A stretch of 64,000 nucleotides of DNA from Porites lobata (taxonomy: Eukaryota; Cnidaria; Anthozoa; Scleractinia; Poritidae). The DNA lies in the NCBI GenBank assembly GCA_942486035.1, contig CALNXK010000033.1, positions 1,153,501 through 1,217,500 on the forward strand, given 5' to 3'. A program made the position numbers and the translations under genes. Position 1 is the stretch's first letter, and each line of letters opens with the position of its first letter. Below the pieces are notes generated by a model. It was given only the letters and a program-made list of their open reading frames with translations, did no database searches and was not told the DNA's origin. Shown in pieces: positions 12,401 through 22,900 of this stretch.

Positions 12401-13453
12401 AAATTACAATTTTAAATCGTCATAAAATATTTATGACTGAAAAACATCAATCTTTTCCTATATTGGTTCTCACAATGTGATGAGAAAAATGAAGAATATC
12501 AATGAACAAATGGAAATATTGTGGAAAAACCACTTCATCAATTTGATCACAGGTAATAAAAACTAGTAAATTTATCCCTCCACAACGTTTTTTTCAGTAA
12601 AACCGATTAATTAACACTCAATCTTAATTTGACTTTCAAAAGCACGTCACCGCATGATAAAATATGTATCAAGCCTGCCTACACGATAACATCTAATATC
12701 AATCTAAACATCTAACTTGCATGAAATATTGGCGCAATGGCAGAGGAAAAGAGTTAATCTACATGTATATATACATAACTTGGTTTTTTTTTCTTTGAAA
12801 ATATATTTGATCGTACATCCACAATTGCGTGCAATTACAAGCTTAACTACAGCTACGTTCTAAGAAAGTGGTTAAAAGACAGAACATGCAAACACAGAAC
12901 GGTTTTAATTCAGCACAAAGACTAAAATCAGAAGTGTCAGAGTTAATCGTCACCTAACCTTTTTGACCTCTCAATTAATTTGCTCCTTAGCCAAAAATTC
13001 CCAGCCAATTCCCTCTCAACACGGGAATTCACACTTGGACGTGAAAACGTCTATAAGTTTGCTCTCTCGCGTAACAAATCAAAACCCTTTGGGCTTTTGT
13101 TTTTCCTCTTGGGACGTATCAGTGCTTTAAATTGTCGCATTATTAAGTTCCTTCTTAAGTGTCTCAGCTTCAGGTGGCACAATTGACAAAGAAATCCTTT
13201 TTAGATTGATTCATTCAACCATAGCGTACAAACAAAAGACCTAGAAACAATGTTTTTCTTGCGCTGGACCCACAGTTACGATATGCGAATTTTACACCTC
13301 AGCATAACCACAAAAAATATCTTCTTCATAAGAAGTATTGATTAACGTGACAATTCTCTGCATAGTGGTTTTAGATTAGGTTTTGGTTAAAACAAAACCA
13401 ACGACAACTATAGCACTTCAAATTATACTCACTCGGCTTTCCGCTGCCGCCAT
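323..13453 (-). CDS. ASPP: ASPP-family protein (apoptosis-stimulating of p53 protein), 3' end outside window
   Basis: Nine exons are in view: 13433-13453, 11792-11939, 10352-10477, 8903-8964, 8264-8525, 6762-6949, 2095-5889, 1359-1492 and 323-489. All junctions are GT-AG and the phases join, giving about 1,634 residues before the left edge. The order matches ASPP1/ASPP2: a ubiquitin/RA-like N terminus (exons 2-3), a coiled coil (exons 5-7), a very long low-complexity Ser/Thr/Pro-rich middle in one 3.8-kb exon, then ankyrin repeats (DGITALHNAVCAGH is nearly identical to vertebrate ASPP2). The family binds p53-family proteins and protein phosphatase 1 and acts at cell junctions, the cytoplasm and the nucleus. 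The C-terminal SH3 domain expected in the family is not in the window and should lie further left. The gene is divergent from POLH. The disordered middle is longer than in human ASPP2 (about 1,130 residues in total). Family assignment is strong; function in this animal is inferred. Confidence 0.93.
510..640. mobile_element. Palindromic MITE (AGGTTTCTGG family), copy 1
   Basis: Imperfect inverted repeat with ends AATTTAGGTTTCTGG and CCAAACCTAAAT. A second copy lies at 49052-49180 with the same core (ACTTCTCACTTAGGGCAAAA). Its edge is about 20 bp from the splice acceptor of ASPP exon 9. Confidence 0.7.
880..1350. repeat. 106-bp minisatellite, about 4 partial copies
   Basis: CTGTGGTACTGTTTATT recurs at about 1051, 1157 and 1263, exactly 106 bp apart. 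Flanking copies are degraded. The same unit occurs inverted at 9430-9770. Confidence 0.85.
1359..1492 (-). CDS. ASPP: ASPP exon 8, ankyrin repeats
   Basis: Reads VDDPSKPNSDGITALHNAVC, then AGHDEVVKFLVQYGCDINSQ and DSHGW. This is nearly collinear with ASPP2 ankyrin repeats 1-2. Acceptor ACAAAG, donor GTATGT, with Trp split across the intron. Confidence 0.95.
1493..2094. other. ASPP intron 7, no element recognised
   Basis: Nothing supportable seen. Small ORFs here have no family resemblance. Confidence 0.4.
2095..5889 (-). CDS. ASPP: ASPP exon 7, giant exon: end of coiled coil, disordered region, start of ankyrin domain
   Basis: 1,265 codons, phase 0 to 0. The beginning (TRNELNHQQSVQIQAQKQ) completes the coiled coil. 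The long middle is Ser/Thr/Lys/Asp-rich and probably disordered. The last codons (DPHAVLLDAAVEGELELVKQ) open the ankyrin domain as in ASPP1/2. The donor GTGAGG follows EEGTTGAAGAG-type Glu codons; reading past it gives a short unrelated tail and a stop, which supports splicing there. Just before the ankyrin start is ARHVSL, at the place of the RVKF PP1 motif of ASPP2. Confidence 0.92.
5950..6190 (+). repeat. Dispersed repeat family R1, copy 1
   Basis: Contains TTAAACTCTGGTTATTGACC and TAGTTAAGCCGTGACGC. The same order of blocks occurs at 39930-40640 (direct, interrupted by a MITE) and, inverted, split between 14355-14425 and 17269-17480. Confidence 0.75.
6221..6504. mobile_element. MITE with CCTCGTCCACAC termini
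   Basis: About 284 bp, with terminal inverted repeats CCTCGTCCACAC and GTGTGGACGAGG and similar subterminal GGGTTT blocks. No ORF. Confidence 0.75.
6581..6760. repeat. 60-bp tandem repeat, 3 units
   Basis: TCAAGCCTATAATACTTGCG starts at 6581, 6641 and 6701, exactly 60 bp apart. The third unit runs into the splice donor of ASPP exon 6. Confidence 0.92.
6762..6949 (-). CDS. ASPP: ASPP exon 6, coiled coil continued
   Basis: Reads AEELECVRSLFMEKEKELAI, then VAKVESLTQQLDKQ, parallel to EEIEQMNNLFQQKQREL and VSKVEELTRQLE of ASPP2. The donor GTGAGA lies inside the last unit of a 60-bp tandem repeat. Confidence 0.9.
7718..8107. mobile_element. MITE family E (AGAGCTTTAGATTC), copy 1, complete
   Basis: About 390 bp with long imperfect inverted ends (AGAGAGCTTTAGATTC and AAATCTAAAGCTCTCT) and inner CGAGGACGACTACGAGTACG blocks. 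Related copies are at 39990-40350, 54677-55017 and 63228-63392. Confidence 0.85.
8264..8525 (-). CDS. ASPP: ASPP exon 5, coiled coil
   Basis: Starts LLGGSRISVDELKEFAARQQQ and continues as a Glu/Lys/Gln-rich heptad region (TKERELKTKQIQLMEMKRK). This matches the ASPP2 stretch beginning LTLAELQEMASRQQQ. The donor is GTATGT. Confidence 0.9.
8903..8964 (-). CDS. ASPP: ASPP exon 4, short linker
   Basis: A 62-bp exon reading GPALSHKVNGFKKEVPVSRDV, with acceptor CACAG and donor GTAAGA. Its phases (1 in, 0 out) join exons 3 and 5. It is supported by phase and splice sites; sequence conservation is weak. Confidence 0.8.
9430..9770. repeat. 106-bp minisatellite, inverted relative to 880-1350
   Basis: AAAAGTTAGA starts at 9471, 9577 and (variant) 9683, giving a 106-bp period. 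The unit is the reverse complement of the one in ASPP intron 8. Its last unit is interrupted by the MITE at 9770-10318 and resumes at 10319-10345. Confidence 0.88.
9770..10318. mobile_element. MITE with CAGGGTTTGCAAAT termini and 6-bp target duplication
   Basis: 549 bp bounded by CAGGGTTTGCAAAT and ATTTGCAAACCCTG. The flanks are both CCATAG (9764-9769 and 10319-10324), a 6-bp target duplication. Inside are three near-identical units of about 40 bp (10123-10245). No transposase; hAT-like ends by inference. Confidence 0.88.
10352..10477 (-). CDS. ASPP: ASPP exon 3, N-terminal domain, second part
   Basis: Reads ERLVPDNESILTTLLEWG, then LEDVKFYLHRREETP, ending at GTAAGA. It corresponds to the ASPP2 segment with PVADNERMFDVLQRFG and VRFFLRHERPP. 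A MITE-disrupted minisatellite starts 28 bp past its donor. Confidence 0.92.
10629..10931. mobile_element. MITE with GTAAAATTCCGAAAATA termini
   Basis: About 300 bp. The left end CCGTAAAATTCCGAAAATA is mirrored by TATTTTCGGAATTTTATTG at the right. The interior repeats ATAAGCCC. Confidence 0.75.
10932..11791. other. ASPP intron 2 remainder
   Basis: AT-rich; no gene or element recognised. Confidence 0.4.
11792..11939 (-). CDS. ASPP: ASPP exon 2, N-terminal ubiquitin/RA-like domain, first part
   Basis: The exon starts after TTTCAG with MRFKVYLDEGHRVAEIFV and ends in LLEVWQGCG before GTAAGT. The spacing DCFLLEVW matches the DCHLAEVW segment of ASPP2. It ends in phase 1. Confidence 0.9.
11940..13432. 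other. ASPP intron 1
   Basis: About 1.5 kb, AT-rich. I see no coding exon, clear inverted repeat or RNA gene. First-intron enhancers cannot be excluded. Confidence 0.4.
13433..13453 (-). CDS. ASPP: ASPP exon 1 (start codon)
   Basis: A 21-base coding exon reading MAAAESR, followed by the donor GTGAGT. The start is chosen because it is in frame with exon 2 and sits in AAGATGGCGGC, a strong initiation context. A start at the first Met of exon 2 is also possible. Confidence 0.7.
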
Positions 13454-13457
13454 CTTG
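13446..13457 (-). promoter_or_regulatory. YY1-type motif at the ASPP start codon
   Basis: The minus strand reads CAAGATGGCGGC, matching the AAnATGGCGGC YY1 consensus. In vertebrates this motif often overlaps the translation start near promoters. Binding in this animal is inference. Confidence 0.5.
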
Positions 13458-13825
13458 TTTACAATCCACAGTGCATTGCGAGCACAGTTCGAAGACTTTT
13501 ACTGTCCGGGTATGGGAGAGTAAGGGAATGTTTCGTCAGTATATTTTCATTGCATTTTAGTTTTGTTGCAATGAACTGATCCTTACTTTATCAGACATGA
13601 ATATAGAGAAGTTTTTTTTGCCTAAATTTCAGATTTATTTTTTTTTAGGCGCAATGGTGACCTCTTTTATTGAGGGGTCTTGTTAGCGTTGCCCTCCCCT
13701 CCCTATTCAGTAGAAATCACCTTTTCGCGGGAGAACCAGAAAATTCAAAATGGCTTCTCCCGGTCGTCCAAAACGATTCTCGTCGTAATATTTGTGGCGT
13801 CGTCGTGCCTGGGTGTTTAGGACAG
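13454..13825. promoter_or_regulatory. Putative bidirectional ASPP/POLH promoter
   Basis: The start codons of the two divergent genes are only 372 bp apart, so both promoters and 5' UTRs must fit here or overlap the first exons. No convincing TATA box. Supported by gene layout only; transcription starts are unknown. Confidence 0.7.
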
Positions 13826-13956
13826 ATGGCGTTAGATCGTATCGTAGCGTTGGTTGATATGGATTGTTTTTACGTCCAAGTTGAACAGAGACGGAATCCT
13901 GAATTACGAGGAAAGCCTTGCGCCGTGGTTCAGTATAAAACTTGGAAGGGTGGAGG
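13826..13956 (+). CDS. POLH: POLH exon 1
   Basis: Encodes the first catalytic motif VDMDCFYVQVEQ and KPCAVVQYKTWKGG; donor GTAAGT. Ends in phase 2. Confidence 0.96.
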
Positions 13957-16900
13957 GTAAGTTGAACTTCGATTAGGTGTTCGATTTTTAAACAAAGTGT
14001 ATTTGTTGCATTAGTTAGCAAAAACAAGCGATAAGACTCTTCCGGTAACTAATAACAACAATATTTTTAACAGATGTTAAACTTGCTGCGTTTTTATCTT
14101 GCCTTATTTGGCAAATATTATCATTTAATATCCTCGAATCAAGCGTACATACGTGCATCTTGCCTTTCGCCCTTCTTGATGCGTAAAAACTCGTTCAAAA
14201 AACGTGCACAGAGTCCTTTTAACCTCGAACGTACCCCATTTACTCACATATCATGTTTACATGACGCCAGTTATTAGTAGGCAAAACTACGAAAGAACAA
14301 ATGGGCAACTGACAATTTGACTAACAATAAACGACTATTAACTGTGACAATAGACGGATCGAAACGCGCCAATGACATTACGAGTCTTCATAGCCAAGAA
14401 CATCACGGCTTAACTGACAGGAGGGGTTGTGAGGGTTTGCTGTGATGCGGTTTTCCCCGATTTAGTGCGGTTTTGCGGAAATTTTTATTTTAAGTTGCGG
14501 TATTGCAGTTTTACAAAACCAAGAGGTTTGCGGTATTTAGAAATTTTCGGGTAACTTCAATGACGTTTGCAGTTTTCTTATGTTATTCTTTGTGGGGTCT
14601 ATAAGGAATTCTGTATGGTTTTGCGATATTTGTACCCCCCTTACTCCCCCCTTTGACAAAAGGCTAATAACATTTTGACTTACAGCGGTGATCATATTGG
14701 CATGAACACCTGAAATATGTCTGGAATGTTTATTGTGATGTAACCAATCACAGACGAGATCATCACACCACAGAAACCACAAGCAACGAACGGTTTCCTA
14801 TCTGTCACGGAACAAATTATTTTCATTTTGTTTTAACATTCAGTCTTTTTACCAGTAAACAATTGCTTTTCCTTCCTATTTGTTTACAGTATTTGCTAGC
14901 GAAGAATACAGGTTCGAGCGATTTTGAAATAAATTACAAAGCCGATGTGCCGGGCCTACGCACGCGAACACCGCGGCAAAACGCAATGCGCATGAGCACA
15001 AAATTTAATATCCGGTCAGCTTTTTATTTCCGGTCTAGTATATAAACCAATGGCGAAAGCATAACTTTGCCGTCGCGCCAAGTTTAAAAGCAAAAAGGGC
15101 GAAACAGACAAAAAAGGGGGCCAAAAAAATCACTTCATTCGAAAGCTTATATATTTTTCTATTCTCAAACTTTTGCACCACATGGTTATCTGTTTGCACC
15201 AACGGTGAAAATGATGTTTGAAGTTTGCAGGTCGCGAGCGCTTGACAAGACGAATTTGTTTTTACTGGCTTTCTTGCATGCTACTGGTTTGGCATAAGTT
15301 AATTTGGGAGAAGGCGACAACTAAGAAAAGAATAACAATACTTATGAAAGAAACCAAAATAAAGACGTCATCATTATCATAAAAACACTAAAACCAGGAA
15401 ATAAAATTTTAGTCCGTTCAATAATTTGTTTTATTATCATAGAAAACAAGAACTCAAAACAAAAGATGGGCGGGATTTAATAACAACTTTGACTTTGATG
15501 ACTGCAGTCACCGGAAACTAAACATGCCTATAAATGACTTTCATTCAAGAAAATGCCTATTTAATTCTTTTACATGGTTGTTCTTTTGTTGACGACTTCA
15601 ATAATTTCAGACTGTGCGGCTCGGCTGCATCTCATGCAAACACGAAACTTCTAGCTGCTAAATACATGGCATGAAAAGTTCGACTTCTAAAAGCCACTGA
15701 ACCAGCTTTCGCTCTCTGATTCTGAGAATGAAAAAATAAATAAATAGAGTTGTCAACTTGCTGCCAACCGGCTCAACAGTATAATTAAGCTTATGTTTCA
15801 TGGCAATCAACCCAGAAGAGTTTCGTTTTAAAACACGGTAAAACCCACTGGTAAACAAAACTACAAAGCGATTGTGTGTTGTCGTTTTCCAAATAAAGTT
15901 TGAATCGGCTTTAACACATGTAGACTGAGAAACTGAAGAACTGAAAATTAGAACTACAATACACAAGCTTGCAATGATAACGTTTTAATTTCATGTCTTA
16001 GTTTCAGCCAGGTTAAGTGAAAAATAACAGTCAAAAACTTTAATTTTGTGAATGAAAATCAGTTTACCTGACGCTCTAGCCAAAATTACACACTGAGTTA
16101 TTATCATCTTACCTTTTCTGAATCTAATCGACTAATTGTTTCAGTGATTTGTGCCTGGTTATCCATAAAAGCAATTTCAATAACTACAAAATAGTCAAAA
16201 ACACGAGCAGCATAAAGCAGAACAACTGAGCCACAAGCTGCACACAGAATGAAGCGGAGAGAGCGCGGGAGACTTTGATCTGACTGGAAAGTGTGACTGA
16301 AAAAGAGACCGGAAATGCTCAAACTGGCGCATGCGTTGACGTTTTGCCGCGGTGTTACGCACGCGACGGTTTGGCACGCGAGTTTTCAAACTTTTTGTAA
16401 CGATCGAAATCGGTAGTTACGTCTGATCGCAAGTTACAATGTTGCAAGGTAAGCCGCTAGAGTTTTCTGATTTCCATTGCTTCACAGCTAATGCAGTAAG
16501 CGTAAACACTTTTTCGTGAAAAATCGAAGCAGATCGAAGAACTGCGATCAGAGATAATCATATTTTTTTTCTTTTGCGTGCAAAATGTGCTAATTTGGAC
16601 TTGAAATCTTCCTGGCTAAATCCCCTCATAACTAGCTTCCTATAGCATGTAATCCCCCAGATATTAAATGCGTAAATGCTTTCAGAGAAAAAGCAAAATT
16701 ATATTTTGGAAGGAATACCGAAAATTGGAATGTTTACGTTGCGCAATGTGCCAATCATTCCATATATGTTGAATTTGGTCGGTGGTCTTTCCAGTTTGCG
16801 ACCTTGCGATCAAGGGACTTCTGCCAGCACAGTAGTTCGAAGGTTCAATCGTTAGTCCACACAAATCGAATCCCCTTGTTCTACAAAAAAATATTAGCAA

Positions 16901-19900
16901 GGATTATGCTATCAGAAACGAAAACATCAAGATTGTTCATTTTTTATTGTCTTCATGTGATATGTCGTTACATGGAAAGCTGGTCGCCGTCGTGTCGCGT
17001 TGGCTTCTAAAACTTTTCTTTCTAAAATCGAACGATGTACTGGATGCGGTCCTCAGCACTGATCCTGGGGAACAGCGGTGTTTTAAATTCCTAATAAGGC
17101 AGTTTGTATCCTTAAACAAAACGAAAATAATTTTTTCCATGACCGATCGGAAACTGTCGTTGCCTGTGGTTTCTGTGGTGTGAAGATCTCACCTGTGATT
17201 GGTTGCAATACAATAAACATTCCAGACATATTTTAGGTGTTCATGCCAATATAATCACCGCTGTAATTGACCAGTCAGGTCAATAGCCAGAGTTAAATAC
17301 CATAATTTCCCGTGATACAACTCACTTTGACTCTGAAGATGACTATCACACTGGTTGTCAGAACGTCAGTCACTGTCAACAACAACAATCCTATTCAGGA
17401 CTACGTTCACCCAGACGATCATACTCAACCTACGTGTGACATGACTCCTTGGTTCAAACCTTTTACAGACATGAGCTTACTTGTCTGTTTAACAGTTACC
17501 ACTGGATCAGTCACAACATTACATTTCCGGTCATTGTCTGAAAGAGGTCCCCTTGCAACTCAACTTTATCATGTAAAGAAATACATTGTAATATTACAGT
17601 ATACCTGCCAACTTTTTCAGAGTCAAATGTGTGAGGTTTTGGTCTTGTCATTACCAGAGTTTCCGAACATTTCCGGTGATTTTCTGAAGACTTTCAAACG
17701 TTGCTGAAAATGTCCGAAGATGCTCCGATAACCTTTGAGCACTTCTGAAGCTATTTCAAAGGTGTTATTTTAGTGTGTTGTGATAAAATTGAGTGCCATT
17801 TTGGATAGGCTCGATTACGCACTGCTGTTCGGGAAATGAACCCACGCTCCTCCCCTGAATAGAGTCTCTTCTCAGGGAGGACTGAGGGAGCAGCAGAAAT
17901 CGAGCCTACTTTTTGGAATATTTTTGGGCATATTAAATTTAATTTTGTAATCAATCATGTGTTAAAGAACAAATCGTCTGGATTTGTGAGTTAGGCATGA
18001 GAAATTGCCCTTGATGCGTGAGTTTGATGTCTTTAATCCACAAGCATGAAATCATGCATAATGCATTAGAGTTGACAGGCATAAGATATAAATTATGATC
18101 ACTATATGCTAAACACCTGATTTTCCCCAGACAAGGTAGATAGATATGATATTATTATTATAGGAGGCTAATGTAGTAATAAGCCTGGTTATGCACTTAT
18201 CAGTGGTCATCTCAGGGGGATTTCGAACCCCTTGGGACCCCCCCCCCCACCCCTAGCATTTGCATAATGACATTTACAAATCTCCCAGGAACAAAATTTC
18301 TCCACAAAATGCTGCCATCGCTTCTCCACCTGGAGCAGCAGTTGGTTCAGATGAAGATTATAGTCACAAAGTGCAGTGAGTTCATGCTCAAGGGACTTCC
18401 ACATTGCAAGGACACGTTCCTTTTGTTCTTATAAATACCTCTATTATAGAGTTGCAATCAAAAGGGTTTATAGAAGGTTCACAAATGTCAACAAATGCAG
18501 AAAATGCAGCAAATGTCAACAAATCCTGTGCCATGTACGAGTATGTCTCTGGGATCGACCCCAGGGGTGACCGCTGATACATGTAAGTTAAAGCATTATT
18601 GTCATAGCCTGTTTAAGGCATTCAGATATATGATTGCCTTCATTTACTTCACAGTATAATAGCAGTGAGCTATGAGGCACGTGATTTTGGAGTGACTCGA
18701 AATATGCGAGGAGATGAGGCTAAGGAGAAATGTCCAGAAATAACTTTGGTGCGTGTTCCAGAAGCCCGTGGTAAAGCCAACTTAACTCTTTATCGGGAGG
18801 CAGGAGCCGAGGTTATTGCTGTGCTTTCACGCTTCTGTGATCATTGTGAGAGAGCAAGTGTGGATGAAGCTTATCTTGATCTGACAGAAAATGTGAAAAT
18901 GTAAGTTACTGTAGAGTGTAAGAATGTGCAGTGTTGGTAATGGTGAACTGTCCACAATAGAAAGGTATCTGCATCGTATTCTGAGGTCACCTTAAATACA
19001 TGTGAAATTATATTTTATAAATATTTTACAGCTCCATTATTTGAGGTAACTTCTCGGAGCACTAAGTTGCTAATTTGAACAAAAATATTGTCCTATTGGA
19101 GTAGTAGATTTTCACCTTTCCATGTAACAATGCTTTCCTTTCAATATTTAAGCCAAAGCAGCAATATTATCGTCAGTAACAATTCGTTTTAAATTAATTG
19201 TTTTTAAATACCTGAAAGAAGGCAATGGAAGTAAATGCTGGTTCTTTTTCCTCCTTTAGCTTTATTGCATGTTAAGGGAGATGGTAAAAATTTATTTGTT
19301 TTTTGAAAACAGGAAGACTTACTAGAACAAATGCAGCTGCTCTTCATTATATTTTTGACAGCTGAAAGGCAACTAACAGAGATCAATATTCACCTTCTCC
19401 CTTACTATTACTGCGTTATCAGACACAAATGTGATGAGAACAAAAATTATCATTAAAATAAGAATGTCTCACAAGTTTAAGAAGTAAATTTTTTCTAATA
19501 TGCCATAAGTCGAACCATCATTCTAGTCCTTTAAAGGGCTATATTTAAAAACATAACTTGGAGATGCTAGTTATAATACTTAAATTATTCAGAATAACAA
19601 TAAAATGTCTAGCAAGCTGAACTCTCTTTAGTTATATGCTTTACTAAATACAGTAATTCTTCCCCTTAAGAATAGTCTTCTTTTAGCTATGCTTAGTTGT
19701 TGCCCTGTTTGAGGGCAATGTGATGTTATCTAGAAGTGGTTTTTCCTCTGTCTGTTTTTTTTTCCATAAATTATCAGGCATGTAAATTAGGGTGAAAATT
19801 TAAAAACAAAGAGCTGGCTAGAGAAACATCAATGGCTTGAAATGGGAAAATAAAAAATCCAAGCTAAAAAGGTGTTATACCATTTAACTATTTAATGTAA

Positions 19901-22900
19901 CACTCATAGGTTTATTATAATTGTTATTTTTATTATTGTGGTACATAATGTTGATACACGGTATCTAAAAATAATATACCTGCACAAATATTATCCTTTC
20001 CTTTACTTTCTTTGTGGCCTTATTTAATTACATTGTACAAGGATGTCACATCTATTTGTACTTCCTGCTTAGTCTTAATGTAGCTCATGGTAATATAAAT
20101 GCACATCTGAATTTTGAAAATAAATTTGATATCTCCAGAATAAAAGTAATTCTGATTTTAAATTTTAAGAGTTCAAATTTTAAAAATTTTCCTCCCATGC
20201 GTGCCCTCAGAATTCTTCTACAGTGGAACCTGGATTTATTGAAGGGCCAAGGCAGCCAAGAGACTGAAAAAATTTGGTGGCTATAAAGAGGTTTAGTTAT
20301 ATTGAGGTTCTTTTTCAAATATTTACTATTATTGGTGTAAAGAAAATCATTTGTTATATCAAGGACTTGGTTATAGATCGTTTTCACTGTCACGCAACAA
20401 AACATTAAATTGGAAACCGTGCGGTGGAAGAAACCGAGAAAATGAAATGTTATTAAAGACTAATATATAAACAATTTGTTTAAGTCTCAGGTCTTTGCGG
20501 CCCACAGTTTCTGAGTTTTTTGCTGAAACGTTTCACACACCTTTGTAGAGCTTTGCATGGCGACGCCAAATTGGTGCACCGTTTTGGTGCACCAATATGG
20601 CCGCCGGAAATCAACAAAAACATCTGGAGTTCACTTTTTCTATAAAAGCTCTTTCTTTTCACTTGAGAACTAGCATACGTGCGCATAAACATATCTTCTA
20701 ATACTTGAAATGGTTATGCTGCTAAAAATCAAGAGGAGAGACCTTTTTTCAACGAGACAACATTCCTATTTTGGTGTCATGCACTGTGAAAAGTAGGAAG
20801 TTCAAATCGCTGCATTTTCGCGGAAATGAAACATGCTACGGGAATGGAAACTTGTTTATCTTTAACCGAGTGTAAATAAGAATTCGTAAAACCTCGATAT
20901 TTTGACTTTACAATTTGATGACATCACTGTGAAAACCACCTATATAGACTAGGTTCGTTAAATTGAGGTTCCACTGTAGACAATTTTGACTCGGGCTGTC
21001 ACAGGTGGAAAATGGTCATTTATTCTGCATCAACACCTTTGTGATATAAACATGTAATTTTATCTTGCTTATTTAATATTTATTTTAACAGGAAACTAAG
21101 TAGCATGGACATTAATGAAATTGCTGAGAGGTCTGCTGCATCAACTTTCCTGGAAGGGTTCATGGTTGACAATGGTGATACCCAAACTGTTGATAAAGAT
21201 GCTTGGAAGGCCTCGTTGCAAGAAGATGAAAACACCCGAAAGCTGGCTGTTGGTGCAATTATTGTGTCAGAAATGCGTGATGCTGTCCTTAAAGAGACAC
21301 AGTTTACATGCTCTGCTGGAATTGCTCATAACAAAGTAAGGCAAATTCTTCAACATCCCACAGTTGATTCTTTTTTTATTTTACTGCTTCTAAGTAACTT
21401 GTGAACAGGCTTCAAAGTGGAGCAAAGAGAAAAAGACAACCCTCGAACAAAGCAAGCCAAGTGTGGCCCTGCGGAGAATTTAAGGCAGGATAGCCTGTAA
21501 ACTTTTTTCTGATGCCACCCATCCATGATACCAGATTCTGGTATCATGATCTGATTGGATAATTGTAAGTGAGTAGATGGGCAGCATAAAAACAAAGTCT
21601 ACAGGCACCCCTCCTTTTTCACCCCAAGGCCATGCCCTGCTTCACTTAAGAGCCAGTTCCCAGGCAGGGTACTGCTAAGTAGTGTGTGTGCAGGCAATTC
21701 CGATTTCCTTCGGCTAAACTTAGGTTGAATAAATCACCACATACATTATGGGATCAGTTTTTCATCACAACCGATTAGAATCTTTCAGACAATGCCCACA
21801 GTGAGACAGCCAATCAAAGTTCTTTTCCAAGAGCTTGGGAAGCCAGAACATGATTAGCAAATGGCATTACACAGACTTTCCTTTTCTGTGAAGAACAAAG
21901 GAAATTGGAGACAACTGCAGGCAGGCTACATGTACTTATAACTTTCCCCCCAACTTTTCCTGGCCTTATTGCAGCTGCCAACAGCCTGCCTACACCTGTC
22001 CAGCTATAGCCCGCAGTAACATTTCCAGATATAAAGAGAGCACATTTAAGTTTTCAGACAAATCAAAACTTTGGAAAGAATGGCTTAAAACAGGTTAAAT
22101 ATCTAAAAAAGAGAACCAATATTTAAAACACTCCCGTGTCTGTAGATTTAGCTTTTGCGACCTTGCCCCCGTTGTTCAAACATTAGATTGTGATATCCAG
22201 TGGACAAGTATTCATGAAACTGATTGTGTTATCCAGTGCATAGAGTGGATAGCATTATCCACCTTTTGAATAACTGGGCCTAGGCGATCTTAGTAGTATA
22301 GGAGGGACCGGTTAGGCCTCTTTTTTGCGGAGGATTCTCATTAGAGTGCGGAGGAATACATTAACGCCGATGACGTCATAGGCTATTGTCCTCATCTCAT
22401 GAATAAAATGTGGTGGATTTAATTAAGTATACTGGTGACTTAAAATCACTGAGACGTAACGTAATTATGCACTTCCTATTTCCTGCTGCTGTGATTGTCC
22501 TTGTTCCGGTTCACTGATTTTTGGCGGGCAAATCGTGTATATTAAAGAGGGTAAAGGCAAACTAGCTCTTTTTTACACTGCAAGCAATGTTTTATTTACC
22601 CCTCTCCTTTTCATTTTTTATTTTCCTCCTCCTCCACAATTTTATCATTTTCCTTCCTCAAATTTTTTATTCCCTCCTCCTCCTCCTCCTCCTCCTCCTC
22701 CTCCTCATTGTTATTTTTCCTCCTCCTCGTCATTTTTATTGTTTTCCCTCCTCCTCCTCCTCATTTTTATGGTTTTCCCTCCTCCTCCTCCTCATTTTCT
22801 ATTGTTTTCCCTCCACCACCACCACCACCACCACATTTCTATTGTTTTCCCTCCACCACCACCGCCACCACATTTCTATTGTTTTCCCTCCACCACCACC

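Noticed and set aside
13670..13825. Upstream in-frame extension of POLH
   Set aside because: No family similarity; MALDRIVALVDMD matches the usual N terminus, and the upstream part fits a 5' UTR.
17312..17707. 131-codon open frame
   Set aside because: Covers a copy of dispersed repeat R1, which recurs inverted elsewhere; no domain.
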